A DNA stretch of 64,000 nucleotides from Blasia pusilla. Its lineage: Eukaryota; Marchantiophyta; Marchantiopsida; Blasiales. Under the pieces are notes generated by a model. The model worked only from the letters and a program-made list of their open reading frames with translations. It did not search any database and had not been told where the DNA came from. The stretch is taken from the NCBI GenBank assembly GCA_050084515.1, contig CM114275.1, positions 12,958,001-13,022,000 of the forward strand, given 5' to 3'. The translations under genes and the position numbers were made by a program. This document shows positions 1-11,185 of this stretch, in pieces; the stretch's first letter is position 1, and every line of letters begins with the position of its first letter.

Positions 1-500
1 GCAGGTATGTGGGGATGATACGCATGGAAATTCCCATGCCTCCCATGCAATAGCATGGAGCATGGACATGGATGTGGCGAGGCAAATATCCGTTACCGCA
101 TTTCTAGTCCCACATCCGACCCGGAGGGCGGATATTTATAAGAATGCCGGAGAAAACTCTCCGACCGACTTAGGGTAGCGGATAGGTGGGGGGAATAGCG
201 GGTGGGTAGGGGGAATGGCGGGTGGGTAGGCGGGGCAGGGGGGTCCGGGGTGTATGGAGCAATGTCCGGGGAGAACCGGGGTTACGTTTAGACCTAGCTG
301 GTAGAAATTTAGAATTTCCGATTCACTTTGCAAATCAACCCGCCAAAAATCCTCCTTTGATTTGTACCTCTTTAGCCGGCCGGATTCAAGAAAATATCCA
401 AAATTACTGTTCTCGTCCATAAAGACCGGAAATGTACCGGTTCTCGCCAAAAAACTAGCCAGACCCTGTTATGGAGTTCCAGAAGCTCTGAGTTCTGACT
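1..500. other. GC-rich intergenic DNA with short repeats
   Basis: Bases 1-70 carry several copies of a CCATGC/GCATGG word, in both orientations, so the stretch can fold on itself. Bases 183-230 hold about two and a half tandem copies of a 20-bp G-rich unit (GGGTGGGTAGGGGGAATGGC-like). Short open frames exist on both strands, but the minus one is a proline-rich readout of the G-run and none looks coding. No gene is seen. Confidence 0.5.
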
Positions 501-864
501 CTATAGAGAGCCGGTGCGTACGTGTCGAGGTGGCCTGAGCCTTGAGGCCCTGAGAGCTTCTACGTCCCAAATCCGCAATTTTCCACAGATGTCGCGTTTA
601 GGCGCAAAGTGATGACTGACTAATTTGGCTAGATCGTTTAGGAAAATCACGGTCAACAGCGCCGTACTCGCCCGAGCAAGACGACTTAGCGCATCCTGGA
701 CATTAGGTCTGCCGTGTGTTGCCGTTCGATACGCCGAGGCCGCACTGTACGCTCTGTGAGCTTTTGCTACAGCTCTCTGATTCACTCCACATCCACCTCG
801 CGTCGCGATGCCACGACGGGCACCACTCTGTATACAGGCTCTAGTTATCACCGGCGATACTATA
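501..864. other. GC-rich stretch, no gene recognised
   Basis: An open frame of 162 codons crosses this stretch on the minus strand (501-989). It overlaps the better coding candidate at 865-1170 in another frame and contains the reading of a GA microsatellite (Arg/Glu run), so I treat it as a shadow or a 3' untranslated extension. No domain is recognised. Confidence 0.35.
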
Positions 865-1170
865 TTACTGCAGTCTCTCAGCTTTCCCACCTCTTCTCCT
901 CTCTCTCTCTCTCGCTCTACGTGACGTCGACAAAGTTCTACTTTTGGCTCCAGATTTTCTTCGTGTGCGGTCTTCCGGAAGCGCAGCAAGGAACCAATCG
1001 CTCGGGCGGTAGACGTCTTCGTCTTCGGGGATGGTGCTTCGAACCCACCAAGTTCCTGGACTCGCAGCAGTGGCGCGGGCCGCCGGGTATGCTACTGCCT
1101 TCATGAGATAGCGTCCGAGCATCGACATTCGAGCGATGGCCGAGTAATAAGCGGACGGGTCAGGACGCAT
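865..1170 (-). CDS. Small basic protein of unknown function (candidate)
   Basis: This is a 101-codon open frame starting at the first ATG after a stop. Codons in the first 75 positions favour G or C at the third base, as expected for a real exon in this GC-rich block. The protein has a basic/hydrophobic N-terminus that could be an organelle-targeting leader (residues 14-40), then a Trp-Trp pair and an acidic-aromatic stretch (EDEDVYRPSDWF) near residues 45-65, then a basic tail. From about residue 83 the frame reads through a GA microsatellite (Arg/Glu run), so the native end may be earlier. The size and the W...YRP pattern recall small mitochondrial LEA_3 proteins, but the similarity is too weak to name it. 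A GT-AG junction could also extend it upstream. Function unknown. Confidence 0.3.
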   Translation of the reverse strand: MRPDPSAYYSAIARMSMLGRYLMKAVAYPAARATAASPGTWWVRSTIPEDEDVYRPSDWFLAALPEDRTRRKSGAKSRTLSTSRRARERERRRGGKAERLQ

Positions 1171-2274
1171 GTTTTACGTGTACTCGGCGCTGCGTCCAAG
1201 CAACTCACCCGATTCTGCCTCCGACCCCATCGGAACCTACACTTGTACTCTGGCAGGAGGTGCTTGTGGCGATCGAACAACTCGGCTAGTTAGTTGGAAC
1301 AGAGGATTGCGAAGTTCGATGGCACAATTGTCGACGATTCAATAAATGGGCGGATCCCTCATTAGCATTTCACGACTACGATAATGGTAGTACGATTAAT
1401 AGCTTCGTTAGTCTGCGGAACCGTGAATTACGAAGCTGCACGGGAGACAAGACGTCATCCCACAACGAAATGCATGAGGGAATTCGACGAGTGGCTGGGA
1501 ATCCGCTCTCGCGCCTGCTGACGCCGAATGGTTATATTAGTGTGTCATCATGATCGAGAACAGCGTGTAAGGGGCTAGTAGTCTTTCTATTCGTGAGGCC
1601 AGCTTGCTGTAGAATGAGAGACATGGTCATGATTATATAACGTTACTTTTTTTACATTCCGTGTTCGTCAAACATCCGTCAACTCCTGCTATCCCTCGGA
1701 AACCAGAATCGTAGAGGTTTAAACCGACCAGTTAATCTTGAACAGGAATGGAGACTTAATTGACCAAATCTCATGTGTTTTGGCGCATTACTTGTGCTTG
1801 CTCCTCCAGTAGCCCCCCGTGGCCGTGGCCCTAAGCGAGATATCGCCAGCGCGGTTGGCGATATCCCACTTTTCCCTTCCGACTGTTCGTAGATGACAAC
1901 GCTTTACACTCGTACGGCCTTGAATATGTCCACGCATTCGAGGAGCATGCCGCATGGGCTCGATGTGGGTGGGCCATGGTTTGTTTCGGTTGCCTGTGGC
2001 TTACTCCTCGCTCTTGACTTGCAACCTCTCAAGGACCAGCGAACGGGAGCATCCGCTCCCGTTGAAAGAGGAAATCACTCTCCCCCGCCCCCCCTCGGCC
2101 GCCGCAATCCTACCGCCGGGGCGCTACCTTACAGACGACTCACTACGCTTTCGAGTGGAATCATCGCACATTGGCCGCTAAAGGCATCGCTTCGATTGGG
2201 CTTAGAAATCTCTTGAGGTCATGTTGCGTCGTCCGATCGATCCTTCTACGACCCGCCCCCCTGGTTACACTTTT
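1171..2274. other. GC-rich stretch without a recognised gene
   Basis: Composition is mixed to GC-rich. The short plus-strand frames at 1893-2216 and 1954-2181 overlap each other in different frames and show no domain. The one clear structural feature is the hairpin at 1839-1865. This may be promoter or intergenic DNA between the flanking candidate ORFs. Confidence 0.4.
1839..1865. repeat. 10-bp perfect stem hairpin
   Basis: GATATCGCCA at 1839-1848 is exactly complementary to TGGCGATATC at 1856-1865, with a 7-base GC-rich loop. There is no poly-T after it. The role is unknown; it could be a palindromic protein-binding site or chance. Confidence 0.6.
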
Positions 2275-2622
2275 TCATGGGGCCGTAGAAGGTTTTCTTT
2301 CCCACCTGCCACAGGTTGGATTTCCCTCGAATAGGCAGCAATCACTTTCGTTTTCAAGAGCTTTCGCGATGCAACTTTTCAGCTCTTTGACGAAGTCGAC
2401 GTCCCCTCGCGAAGACTTGCTTCTGCATTGGCTGGAAGTGCAATTGCAATCGCGTGGTTTACACCGAGAATGTCTTCTAGCGGAGCTAGCTCCCTCCCCT
2501 TTGGCGAGAACCCGTCTCTCGAGACCTAACTTAGAAGCTCTCACTCGTGCGTGTGTAGAGACATCGACAGTTCCCGACCTAGCTAACGCGTTAAGTATCC
2601 CGCCGAGATGATACAATTCCAT
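2275..2622 (-). CDS. Cysteine-containing protein of unknown function (candidate)
   Basis: This is a 115-codon open frame ending in TGA. Codon use is even and protein-like, with no simple-sequence bias. The product has a central Cys cluster (C..RDCNCTSSQC, about residues 55-66) followed by a likely helix (DVDFVKELKSCIAKALENE, about 74-92) and a second Cys group near the end. It matches no family I can name with confidence; it is not a CXC/tesmin repeat because the spacing is wrong. An opposite-strand frame covers 2171-2611 but begins at a non-ATG codon and is less protein-like. This could be a terminal exon of a larger gene. Confidence 0.3.
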   Translation of the reverse strand: MELYHLGGILNALARSGTVDVSTHARVRASKLGLERRVLAKGEGASSARRHSRCKPRDCNCTSSQCRSKSSRGDVDFVKELKSCIAKALENESDCCLFEGNPTCGRWERKPSTAP

Positions 2623-3246
2623 CGCCAGTCAGAGATCCAACCCTTCGTTCCAGATGCGCCAGATGTGGAGGCTTGCGAAATGTAGCCAGCCAGCCCTCTC
2701 GGTAGCCGCTCCGCTCCACCGGCGTTCGCTCAGTCCGCCCTGACACAAGCTATAGTTCCATGTCAGAAATGGATGTTCCTCACAGTGCCTTTTCTGATGA
2801 CATGCTGTCTGATCTACGATCCTGTCCGAAATCCCGAACTCTGGCGAACCACAAGACATCATGATTCATGAAGGTGAACACAGAAGAAGGCTGTCGAGAT
2901 CGCCTCCGAACCTCCGAGAAGATGCCCCAAACTTTCCCGTCTTGAGCAGCAGACCTGACTGAGATCGCTTGCTTTCCTGTCAAGGTACCAGAACAGCACC
3001 CTTACCTCCATGTACGTCGGTCGGTTGGTCGTCTAAAGTACGGTTGTACGCTATAAGTACACTACACATGTCATGTCGCGCGGTTGCTCTGGCTGCCTCC
3101 CGCTCCTGTACTGTAGACCTGTGCACACTGCACACAGAGTGAGAGCACAGTGCATGCGCATCCAAATCCCTCACTTCGATTCCACGGAATCTGTCGGTGG
3201 CACCGTACATTCTGGAGCAGAATGGGTTTCCTCGTGACTCCGAATC
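2623..3246. other. GC-rich stretch, no gene recognised
   Basis: Only short, mutually overlapping open frames on the minus strand are present (2629-2862, 2780-2983, 2980-3318). None has a domain or clear splice-linked continuation. Confidence 0.35.
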
Positions 3247-3801
3247 GTGTCGGCATGTGGAAATATCGGGAGCATGGAACAGCGACATTGGATGGATCGT
3301 TTGCGAAACAAACGGCACTCATGCATGGAAGGGAGTTTGAGAAGAAATCTATACGCGAGACGCTTTTTTCGCGCTTTGCGTAGACGGTTCTGCAAGGTCA
3401 GATCATGCGCTTTGCCAAATATAGCTCCGGAAATAATTGCGGAGTCGTTTGCTCGGTCTGATTCCTTCTTCGGAATCTCTGGGGTCCATCTTCCGATCCG
3501 GGAAGAAGACTCTCTGTTGATCAAGGAAAAACATTCGTCTTCTGGGAGGACTTTCCGAGGCTTCCACACGCTGCCTCTCCTTGTGGTTCAAAGTCATGCG
3601 GATGCACAACTAGTGGCTGTGATTGCAGCAGCTACCACCGATTTGGATCTCAAGGGCTGCGCTTCGCTCCCGATTTCCCGCGATCCCCCGAGCTCCCGAT
3701 CTTCCGATCTCCCGCGAGCATCAATATCGTGCGGCTCAAATGTTTCAACCGTATCAAGTATTAAATTAAAAACGATTCAAGTATCTTCTATACAAAGCTA
3801 A
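3247..3801 (+). CDS. Longest ORF of the first GC-rich block, function unknown
   Basis: An uninterrupted 184-codon frame starts at ATG and ends close to where composition turns sharply AT-rich (about 3,740). The N-terminal 60 residues are strongly basic (Arg clusters around residues 30-50). The C-terminal third is Ser-rich and partly reads a short direct repeat of CCCGATTTCCCGCGAT type at 3665-3720. No known domain is seen. The opposite strand is also open for 132 codons (3171-3569), so strand assignment is uncertain and the frame may be fortuitous in GC-rich DNA. Confidence 0.25.
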   Translation: MSACGNIGSMEQRHWMDRLRNKRHSCMEGSLRRNLYARRFFRALRRRFCKVRSCALPNIAPEIIAESFARSDSFFGISGVHLPIREEDSLLIKEKHSSSGRTFRGFHTLPLLVVQSHADAQLVAVIAAATTDLDLKGCASLPISRDPPSSRSSDLPRASISCGSNVSTVSSIKLKTIQVSSIQS

Positions 3802-4279
3802 CCACTATACACATGTCATGATTTCACTTGGGATGTTATTGGGTAGAGAAACAAAAGAATTTCCATACCATAATATAGGGATCCTAAATATTCAAAATAT
3901 AATGAATATTTTTTCTTTAAAAATATTTTTAAATATTTACTGAAAAAATCCCTTAAATAGAAATTTTCAATTGGTAATTGAAAATTTCTTAAATAATTTT
4001 TTTATTAATTTCCTCCTTAAGTCATCAAATCAAATATCATATCTATCATTTTAATGATAGATATGATATTAGATAATGGAAAGAATTCAAATATTAATTT
4101 TAATGAATTAAATCCATAATACAATATATACTAGTATTTGCATTTAACCTAGCTTATGAAAATTGATATTTAGCCCTCAAAATTTAACATATGTTCCTTG
4201 GTTACACGTATGGCTATTTTATTTTCTATTGCACTCTCAACTGACATACATAATTTTCCACATTGGATTTTTGCCCAAT
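3802..4279. other. AT-rich spacer
   Basis: The sequence becomes abruptly AT-rich here. It has no open frame of note. It includes the palindrome at 4033-4070. Confidence 0.5.
4033..4070. repeat. Perfect 18-bp inverted repeat
   Basis: Bases 4033-4050 are exactly complementary to 4053-4070, with a 2-base spacer. The arms are AT-rich. It may be the core of a small foldback element or a slippage-made palindrome. Confidence 0.75.
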
Positions 4280-4632
4280 ACATAGCCAATGTTGTATAGG
4301 GACAAATTCCGTGTCCGTAGACATGTCCGTGGACTTACGTCTATCCTATAGAAGGACTTGTCTGTGTGGAGCCATGGGCTCCATCTCCTCCTTCTTTCCC
4401 ATCTCCCCTCCCCCTCGCCCTTTCCTTCATGATCCGTACTTTATCATTTCTCCCTCCTCGCATCTCCATTCCCTCCCTCCCTCCTTATTGCCCCTTTCGC
4501 CCTTATCCTACCTTCCACCATGAACTCTAAGTGAGGGTTCCACCTTTTTGCAATCCATGTCCACAAACATGTCCATCCATATCTATCATAAGGACAAACT
4601 TATTCGTATTGTGCAACCATATAAACATAGCG
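4280..4632. mobile_element. hAT-like non-autonomous element, pyrimidine-rich copy
   Basis: Both ends carry the family signature seen in the copy at 12546-12998. The left has GTTGTATAGGGACAAATTCCG followed by alternating GTCCGTGGACATGTCC words. The right has the same words inverted, ending GTGCAACCATA. Flanks ACATAGCC (4280-4287) and ACATAGCG (4625-4632) match at 7 of 8 bases, a possible decayed target duplication. The middle (4380-4520) is a C/T-rich tract rather than the GC-rich core of other copies. No coding capacity. Confidence 0.5.
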
Positions 4633-5387
4633 TATTAGCACACACAATAAAATACTAGTATATGTATTCCTAATTACTTCTTCCAAATGTCATTGTTTAA
4701 CGAATCTACTCTAGCAAATCTACCTTGCAATACTATAAAATTATAGCTACTAAAATTTTATTTATTCTACATTTTTAGTATATCTATATTTACAAATACT
4801 AACTTATGCATGTATTCTCTTGAACAAGGATCCTTTTTCCTTAAGAGCTCAATTTATAAGTTATTACTTTATTATCATTGTATAACACCATCACAATGCC
4901 CAAAATACACTTTTTTTTCAAGTTGTATCCAAATACCACTCCCAATGATTTCTTAGTGCCCATCTTCTCTTTAGTTAATCTGAAAATTTGTTAATCTGTG
5001 ATAAATGACGTCTTATCTCCATAGACTCTATCACTATTATTCACTAATAATCCAAGTACTCTTTTCAAAGGGAGTATATGATTATGTGAGAAAATTTAGA
5101 GCTACATCCGGAATAAACTCATTGAGAGGTAAGATTCTTTTCTCCAAAACTAAATTGAGCTAAATATGAATAAATTATTGTAATAATTTAGGATTCCTAT
5201 CTTGACGGTGTATATATGCATAAATATTATTTCATAGCATATATTCAAGTTTTCAAATCATAATACTCACAAAATCAATGAACTTTATTTTTTACAGAAA
5301 TCAAAATGCATACAATATCATATGAATATAAGTTTCATAAGCAGATGAGGAAAACCAATTATCTTCTATGGTCGAACGAAGGATGCA
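4633..5387. other. AT-rich spacer, nothing recognised
   Basis: Low-complexity AT-rich sequence with no open frame, repeat structure or gene that I can support. Confidence 0.5.
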
Positions 5388-5954
5388 CGAAAACAGACTT
5401 ATGCATCAATGGGGCGCACATGCCCAACGGGTCCTCTGCCTAAGTTATTTTGCTACCCAAGTTGCCCACGTGGGCTCACTACGGGTCACACATGGGCTCA
5501 ATCATGGTTGCATGGAAACGAACATGCCCAACAAGTCTCATATCCGGGTTTTTCGATGCCTTGATGGCTCGCCTTGGCGGGCCTATAGACCGCGTTGTGG
5601 GCTTGGTTGCGGGTCTTGCGCCAAAGTCCACCTTGTGGACCTTATACAAACCTAGATGCAGGCATTGTACGAGCCTTGAGCCCGCTCAGTATGGGCCTTA
5701 TGCGAGCCTGCCGCGGGCCAAAATGGGCTTAGGGCATATTGTGCGGGGTACAAAACGGGAAAAATTTTCTAAAATTGGGTGCGGGCTAGCCAAACCTGGG
5801 TCTACATTGTAAACTTGCGGACGAGCCGGGCTCGAATGTGGGCCATGGCCCGCGGGTACCTAGGCCCTCATTGGCATATCTATCCTAGCAATGGACATAA
5901 ATCCGCGGACATGGATATGCTCACGTACATTGAATTTTTCCGTGTGCAACCTTG
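5388..5954. mobile_element. hAT-like non-autonomous element, GC-rich copy
   Basis: The left end GAAGGATGCAC plus GAAAACAGACTT and the right end TTTTTCCGTGTGCAACCTTG are imperfect inverted copies of the family terminus CAAGGTTGCAC. The interior is built from degenerate GGGCTT/GCGGGCC words, giving a GC-rich island of about 570 bp in AT-rich DNA. Flanking octamers do not match, so the target duplication is lost or the ends are slightly different. Open frames through it (for example 5450-5812) are by-products of the GGGC words. Confidence 0.55.
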
Positions 5955-6195
5955 GGCTCAATGTGGGCCTCCGTGGGCTTGCTCCTAGCTCTAGAATAGG
6001 TGGCAAGAACGGGCACTAGGTTGCTGAACTGGATGCGGCCTAGCCATACCCGAGTCTACGTTGCGGGAAGGGTAGGCCAAGATGCACGCCGTGGAAACCG
6101 TATGGACATGTTCATCCTAGGTACAAACATAAGTCCGTTGAAACCGACATATCCGCAGACATAAACTTTGTCCATGTGCAACCTTGGGAAGCATA
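5955..6195. mobile_element. Partial hAT-like element copy
   Basis: The GC-rich GGGC words continue after the right end of the previous copy and finish with a second right terminus (GTCCATGTGCAACCTTGGG, 6170-6188). It is preceded by the subterminal GACATATCCGCAGACATAA words. No separate left terminus is visible, so this is a truncated copy or a nested insertion. Confidence 0.4.
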
Positions 6196-9100
6196 TATAT
6201 AGTTAAAGTAATGGATTAACAAAAATACAATGAAGGGACATATCACATATGGTAGGTGGGTGAATGGATGTAGGAGGGGGGAGGGAAGACGTATGGCAAG
6301 CGTATGGATGAAAAAATGAATATCCACTAATGGATGGATGAAGGGTCTAGGCAATGAGAGATGGATGAAGAAACAAAGGATTTTTTCATTTAACACACGT
6401 TGTCTTATGAGATCCTTGGACAATGTCACATACTTTGTGATAATTCCAAATCCGTTGACATTTTCTAGAGAGCTATCCAAATCGTGTGTTTGAAGACCTC
6501 ATAATCAAATATCAAAAGAGTTCGAGAGTTATCCAAATCCTCAGACTTTTGTATGAAGGAAACTTTCCTATACTCTTAAAAATCCTGCATGAGAACATGA
6601 ATTTTTAGGCTATGAAGATGAGGACTACAAGTTTCGTGATGCTTGTACATAATACAACATAATGAGCGCACTATTTGTAGTAAGAAATATGAATCATATT
6701 ATTATGAGTCATGTTTGATACTCAAAATCCATCTTTTTACTTGAGTAAAGTGAATGAGCCCCTTGAGGACTAGAAGCTCAGATTAATTGAGTTTTGAAGT
6801 TTTAAAATCAAATATCAAAAGACTTGTAGTTATATGACGTTCTAAATATATATGGTTCATAGAACATAGCATCATTAAGTTTTTCAACTAAAGTTTTTAG
6901 TGCTAGATGCATAACATGTTGCGCTTAAATTTATTTTAAATTTAATAGAACAAAATAAGTTAAATGTCTTGATTCTAAAAGAAGTCTTCAATATTCTTAG
7001 ATGTCAAGGTTTTTCTTGGATATCAAATCTCTGTTAAGATCACATCCAAAAGTTCAAAGTTGAATGAAATAGCCCATTTTTTTGGTATTTGAGTTCTATT
7101 ATATCATGTCTATAGAGAATTTATTTCATAACTTAATTCTTATATTACCAAGTTATACCCGTAATACGAAAGAATTTTTCTATTGACATGGCTAATACGT
7201 AATAACATGATATTTTAATCATATTTGCGTGAAAATATAACTAGGAATTTGTGGTTATACCAACGGACTCCCAATCCTCTTTCTACACACAAGAAATTTC
7301 TCAATGTTAGGGGAGGAGGGGGCAAGGTCGGCAAGGAGCAAGACGGGCTAAGGGGACAAGGGCGAGGGAGATTCCTTTGGGTTGGGAGAGGATAGTGATG
7401 GGACAAGAAAATGGCATGGTCTAGCCTAGTTTAATGGGATTGGGAGGAGGTATATATTGTTTAGGGAAGGGGAGGAGGGTTTTCGATGGCAAAGATTGCA
7501 TTCCATGAAGAGATATATAGGCTTGGATGCTTATCAATCTCCTCTAGAAATATTCAAATTTTCATTTTTATAGTCATAGAAGTAGGTCTTGTAACTCTAA
7601 AAGTCCTACTCTTTTCTGTCTTAACTTCATTATGAGAAAAATCTACTCTATTAATTCCCTTAAGAGTAATATTTACTATTCTCTTTCCATGAATTATGGA
7701 AAATTAAATGAAACTTATATTAAAATTTTCTTTATGGTCAATATTTTTTTCCTCATTCCTCACTCTACTTTATACATAGAATACTAACAAACAATCATGA
7801 GTGTCCTCTAGTGTGGCCATTCGTTCGCTCCTTCTTATCTTACCTTTTATGGCTCCTTATTTGTACGCTGATTCTTTTGGTAATGGTTTCTCCTTCCTTT
7901 AAGCTCCTCTATGGTTATAAGGAGGCCTCACCGAATCCTATTATCCACTAGATTCAATGTTTTCTCTGTTTATGAAAACACCGAGTGAAGGCTCTTAAAA
8001 TTCCATCAAATCCTAAATGGATCTCACTAGTATCAGTGTCCTTTCCTTGTTCACCTATTGGAGTCAACGATCACCAAAGTTCTCCAAATGTTTGGTTGCT
8101 ATTGGTTTCAGTGTCTCCTTTCCAAAAGCGTGTCTAGGGTTTATCTCTAACATAAATTCTATAGATCATTAGAGATTACCAGCTCTCTTTATTATTTCCT
8201 CCAAAGACATCTGACCTTATTCTTTCCACACAATCCCTGTAATCCTCAATAGCCAACAGTTTTGGTGTAACTTCTCTAGAGATACATCCAATGTCCTCCA
8301 CATGATCCCTCTATATAGCTAGATCCTCTATTTCCATATGTTCTAGTGTTTCTTTTACATAGATATAACCTTTACTACTTGTACCAATAACTTTTAGATC
8401 CTTAGTAGTTATTAGATATTTTATCCCCTTATTCAAAAAGATGATCGCCATTGTTTACACAAGAACCTATGAATTTTTCATAAAATAAACTCTTATTTCC
8501 TTACTTTCTTACATACTTCATCTCTCTTTAAAACCCTTTCATCTCATTTCCTATTTCACATTATTTTTTCCTTTGATTACCTTCATACGTAGCACATTAC
8601 ATACTACCCTTTCCACTATTCTTTGCTCTAGCTTACGTCCTACACTCATGGTTTACACACCACTCACGATAGATAGACATTGAATGAATATGCATGCAAC
8701 TCACTTTCATGTTCTTATTCTCCTATAGCTATCCAAACAAAAAATTGATACTTTTAGCCTTTTAGTGCTCTCCCTTGAGACTTGTTGTATTGGTGGTCAA
8801 CAGCTTATAAAAAAACAAGTATAAATTCTTTATGAAATCATGTATCCAATGTAGCAAGCATGTCAACGGGTGTGCTACCATGACTAGGAGTCCGAGCACT
8901 TCATATATATATATATATATATATCACTAAAATTAAATAATAATTTAAGGAAATTTATCCATTTTGAGAAGATTTCTACCATCCACATAAGACCTCTAGT
9001 CACATAATTGATGTTGCATCAATAGCAGAGGTTTTGTGAAAGAAAAATTCAGCTAAAAAATAATCCCAATATCCTATTATTAATACTTGATATTGTAACA

Positions 9101-10820
9101 ACTCTAATTTGTAGTAAAAAATTAAAAGATAAGCATATTCTATCACATCCCATGCATTCAGAATGACATTATTATATGTTATCCTCATGATATATCGTAA
9201 TACTATACCTAGAATAAGTTTTATACTTGCTTCAATGCTAATTCCTCCAAATCTTCCTACATATGTTATACTAATAATGCTCCTTATAAAGAATCTAGTG
9301 CTACTCAACCTCATTAATGCTCCCACATAAAAATAAAGTGTGCACTCGCTTATCTCAACCTCTTAGTTTTTTGCATAATCCAAGTTCATTCCCTATCACC
9401 CATTGTTCCTGCTGGTAATTTTTTGTGATTGGGTGACTTGGGGTGAGATGATTGGGAATGAAAAAACTCACATATGAGGATGATAATGTGAAATTAGAGG
9501 ACACATGATGAATAAAGTTTAATTTTAAAAAATATGACAAAAAACTAAGAAAGATCGATTTTTTTTATAATACATCTAGCTTGGCTCAAGACAATTTTTC
9601 ATAGATTTTCCTTTATTAATTTTGAAAAAATAATTTATCCCTTTTCCAATCCCCGTATTTCAATAAATAAAATAAAATCACTTATTTTGATGATTTTTTT
9701 CCCAAAAGAGGGATTAAATTTTTCCCCCAATCTAACTTGAAAGTTAAAAATAAAATATAAATAATGTTTCTTCCTTTATTTTGAAGAATAATTCTTGTCC
9801 CATTAGTTTCCTATTATCCTTTTCATTTTTTCCCAAAAGAAATTTTAATTTAATTTTCCCTTGGGTATCAAACATGCTTCACACGTGGCGTTCACGAGGA
9901 GCTTCTTAACCGGGGCTAATGTCCCTAATGGTATGATTATGTTGTGACTCTTGCGACTACATACATACTCTAAGAATATCTCATTGTCATTAATATCTCA
10001 ATTATAAATATCTCATCACTAGCCTCCAAATTCTATCTAAGGACTCCTTATATAACTTCTTCATCAAAGTGATCTCTTCTTGGCACTCAATAGCCATTAC
10101 ACCAAATAATTTGGAGATTAGTTAAAATAATTTCAGTGCCATCAAACTCTATCTAATTGTCTCAAATTTTATCTATAAGTCATGTGATGAATATTGATCA
10201 TGTTGCCTCCTCTGCTTATTTGAAATTCATTACACTTAGTCTACAACCAAACCATAAAAGTAAATAATCCTAATTTGCTCTCTTGTTTATCAAGTGACTC
10301 GTATTGACAATCATCAAGGAACATAGGAGGCTCAATCTTCCCAATCATTAAATATGATTCACATTGGATAAAATACCACTCTACTAACAAAGATATCAAA
10401 GAGATTGAAGGATTCAACACTAGACACTACATCAAGGGTCTCGATGTAGGCATGGCTCACACCAACTCATTGACTATTAACAAATTAAATTAAAGTCCCA
10501 AAATAAGTTTAAAATAATTTAGGGTGTGCATGATAAGAGAGTAATAGTAGCCATAAAAGTCATCTCCCGTCATCCATTGAAATTAGATATAAACATAACT
10601 ATGAATTTATAATATCAATCTACATAATATGTCCTACCTCCACCTCTTTATTATAATGTCCCTAGATTAAAACTCTCCTTAAACGAGATTCAATGATTTG
10701 GAAAAGTTCATCTATTAAGATTTTTTTTTCTATGATATTTCACATGATCAAAAATCTAAATTTAAATTCCAAAACTTCTTCCCACCCCCACTTCCTAAAC
10801 CTCCTCCTCATTCTAACATC
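6196..10820. other. AT-rich repeat-poor spacer
   Basis: No gene is recognised on either strand. Short frames such as 9000-9326 (minus, 108 codons) read AT-rich, Ile-rich sequence and carry no motif. A (TA) run lies at 8903-8924. There may be very old transposon remains, but none that I can assign. Confidence 0.45.
8903..8924. repeat. (AT)n microsatellite
   Basis: Eleven uninterrupted AT dinucleotides. No associated gene. Confidence 0.9.
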
Positions 10821-10824
10821 TCAC

Positions 10825-11185
10825 TCAATCTCCATATACGGACAAAGTCCATGTCCTTGTGGGCCCGGGTACTTGTAGCACGTACCAAAGCCCACCGTGT
10901 AGACGCGGGCTGACAGATCCCGCACCCGTTGCGCGGCTTGCGGTAGGCCTACAAAAAAACCCGCATGGCCCGAAGATCGCCGCCAGCCCGCCATGCGGCC
11001 TACAAGCGGGCCCTGCACAAGCCGTGAGGCCCCCATGCAAGTCTGGTTTGGGGCTTGTCATAGGCCGCACAACGGGTGTGGGCTCTGTCAGCCCGGGTCT
11101 ACGCGGCGGGCTTGGGTGCGGCCTTGAATGCGGGTCGGGCGTGTCCGAGGACATGTCCAGACTTGTTCGTTTCTGTGCAACCTTG
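10825..11185. mobile_element. hAT-like non-autonomous element copy
   Basis: The right end is clear: ACATGTCCAGACTTGTTCG, then TTTCTGTGCAACCTTG ending at 11185. The left begins with the subterminal words ACGGACAAAGTCCATGTCC, but the outermost CAAGGTTGCAC has decayed. The interior is GC-rich (GCGGGC, GGCCCG words) and makes open frames on both strands (10821-11236) that are composition artefacts. Confidence 0.5.

Noticed and set aside
501-989. 162-codon minus-strand ORF
   Set aside because: It overlaps the better-scored frame at 865-1170 and includes a GA microsatellite readout. Likely a shadow or untranslated sequence.
5450-5812. 120-codon plus-strand ORF
   Set aside because: It reads the GGGC words of a hAT-like element. 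Similar open frames arise in several copies and on both strands.
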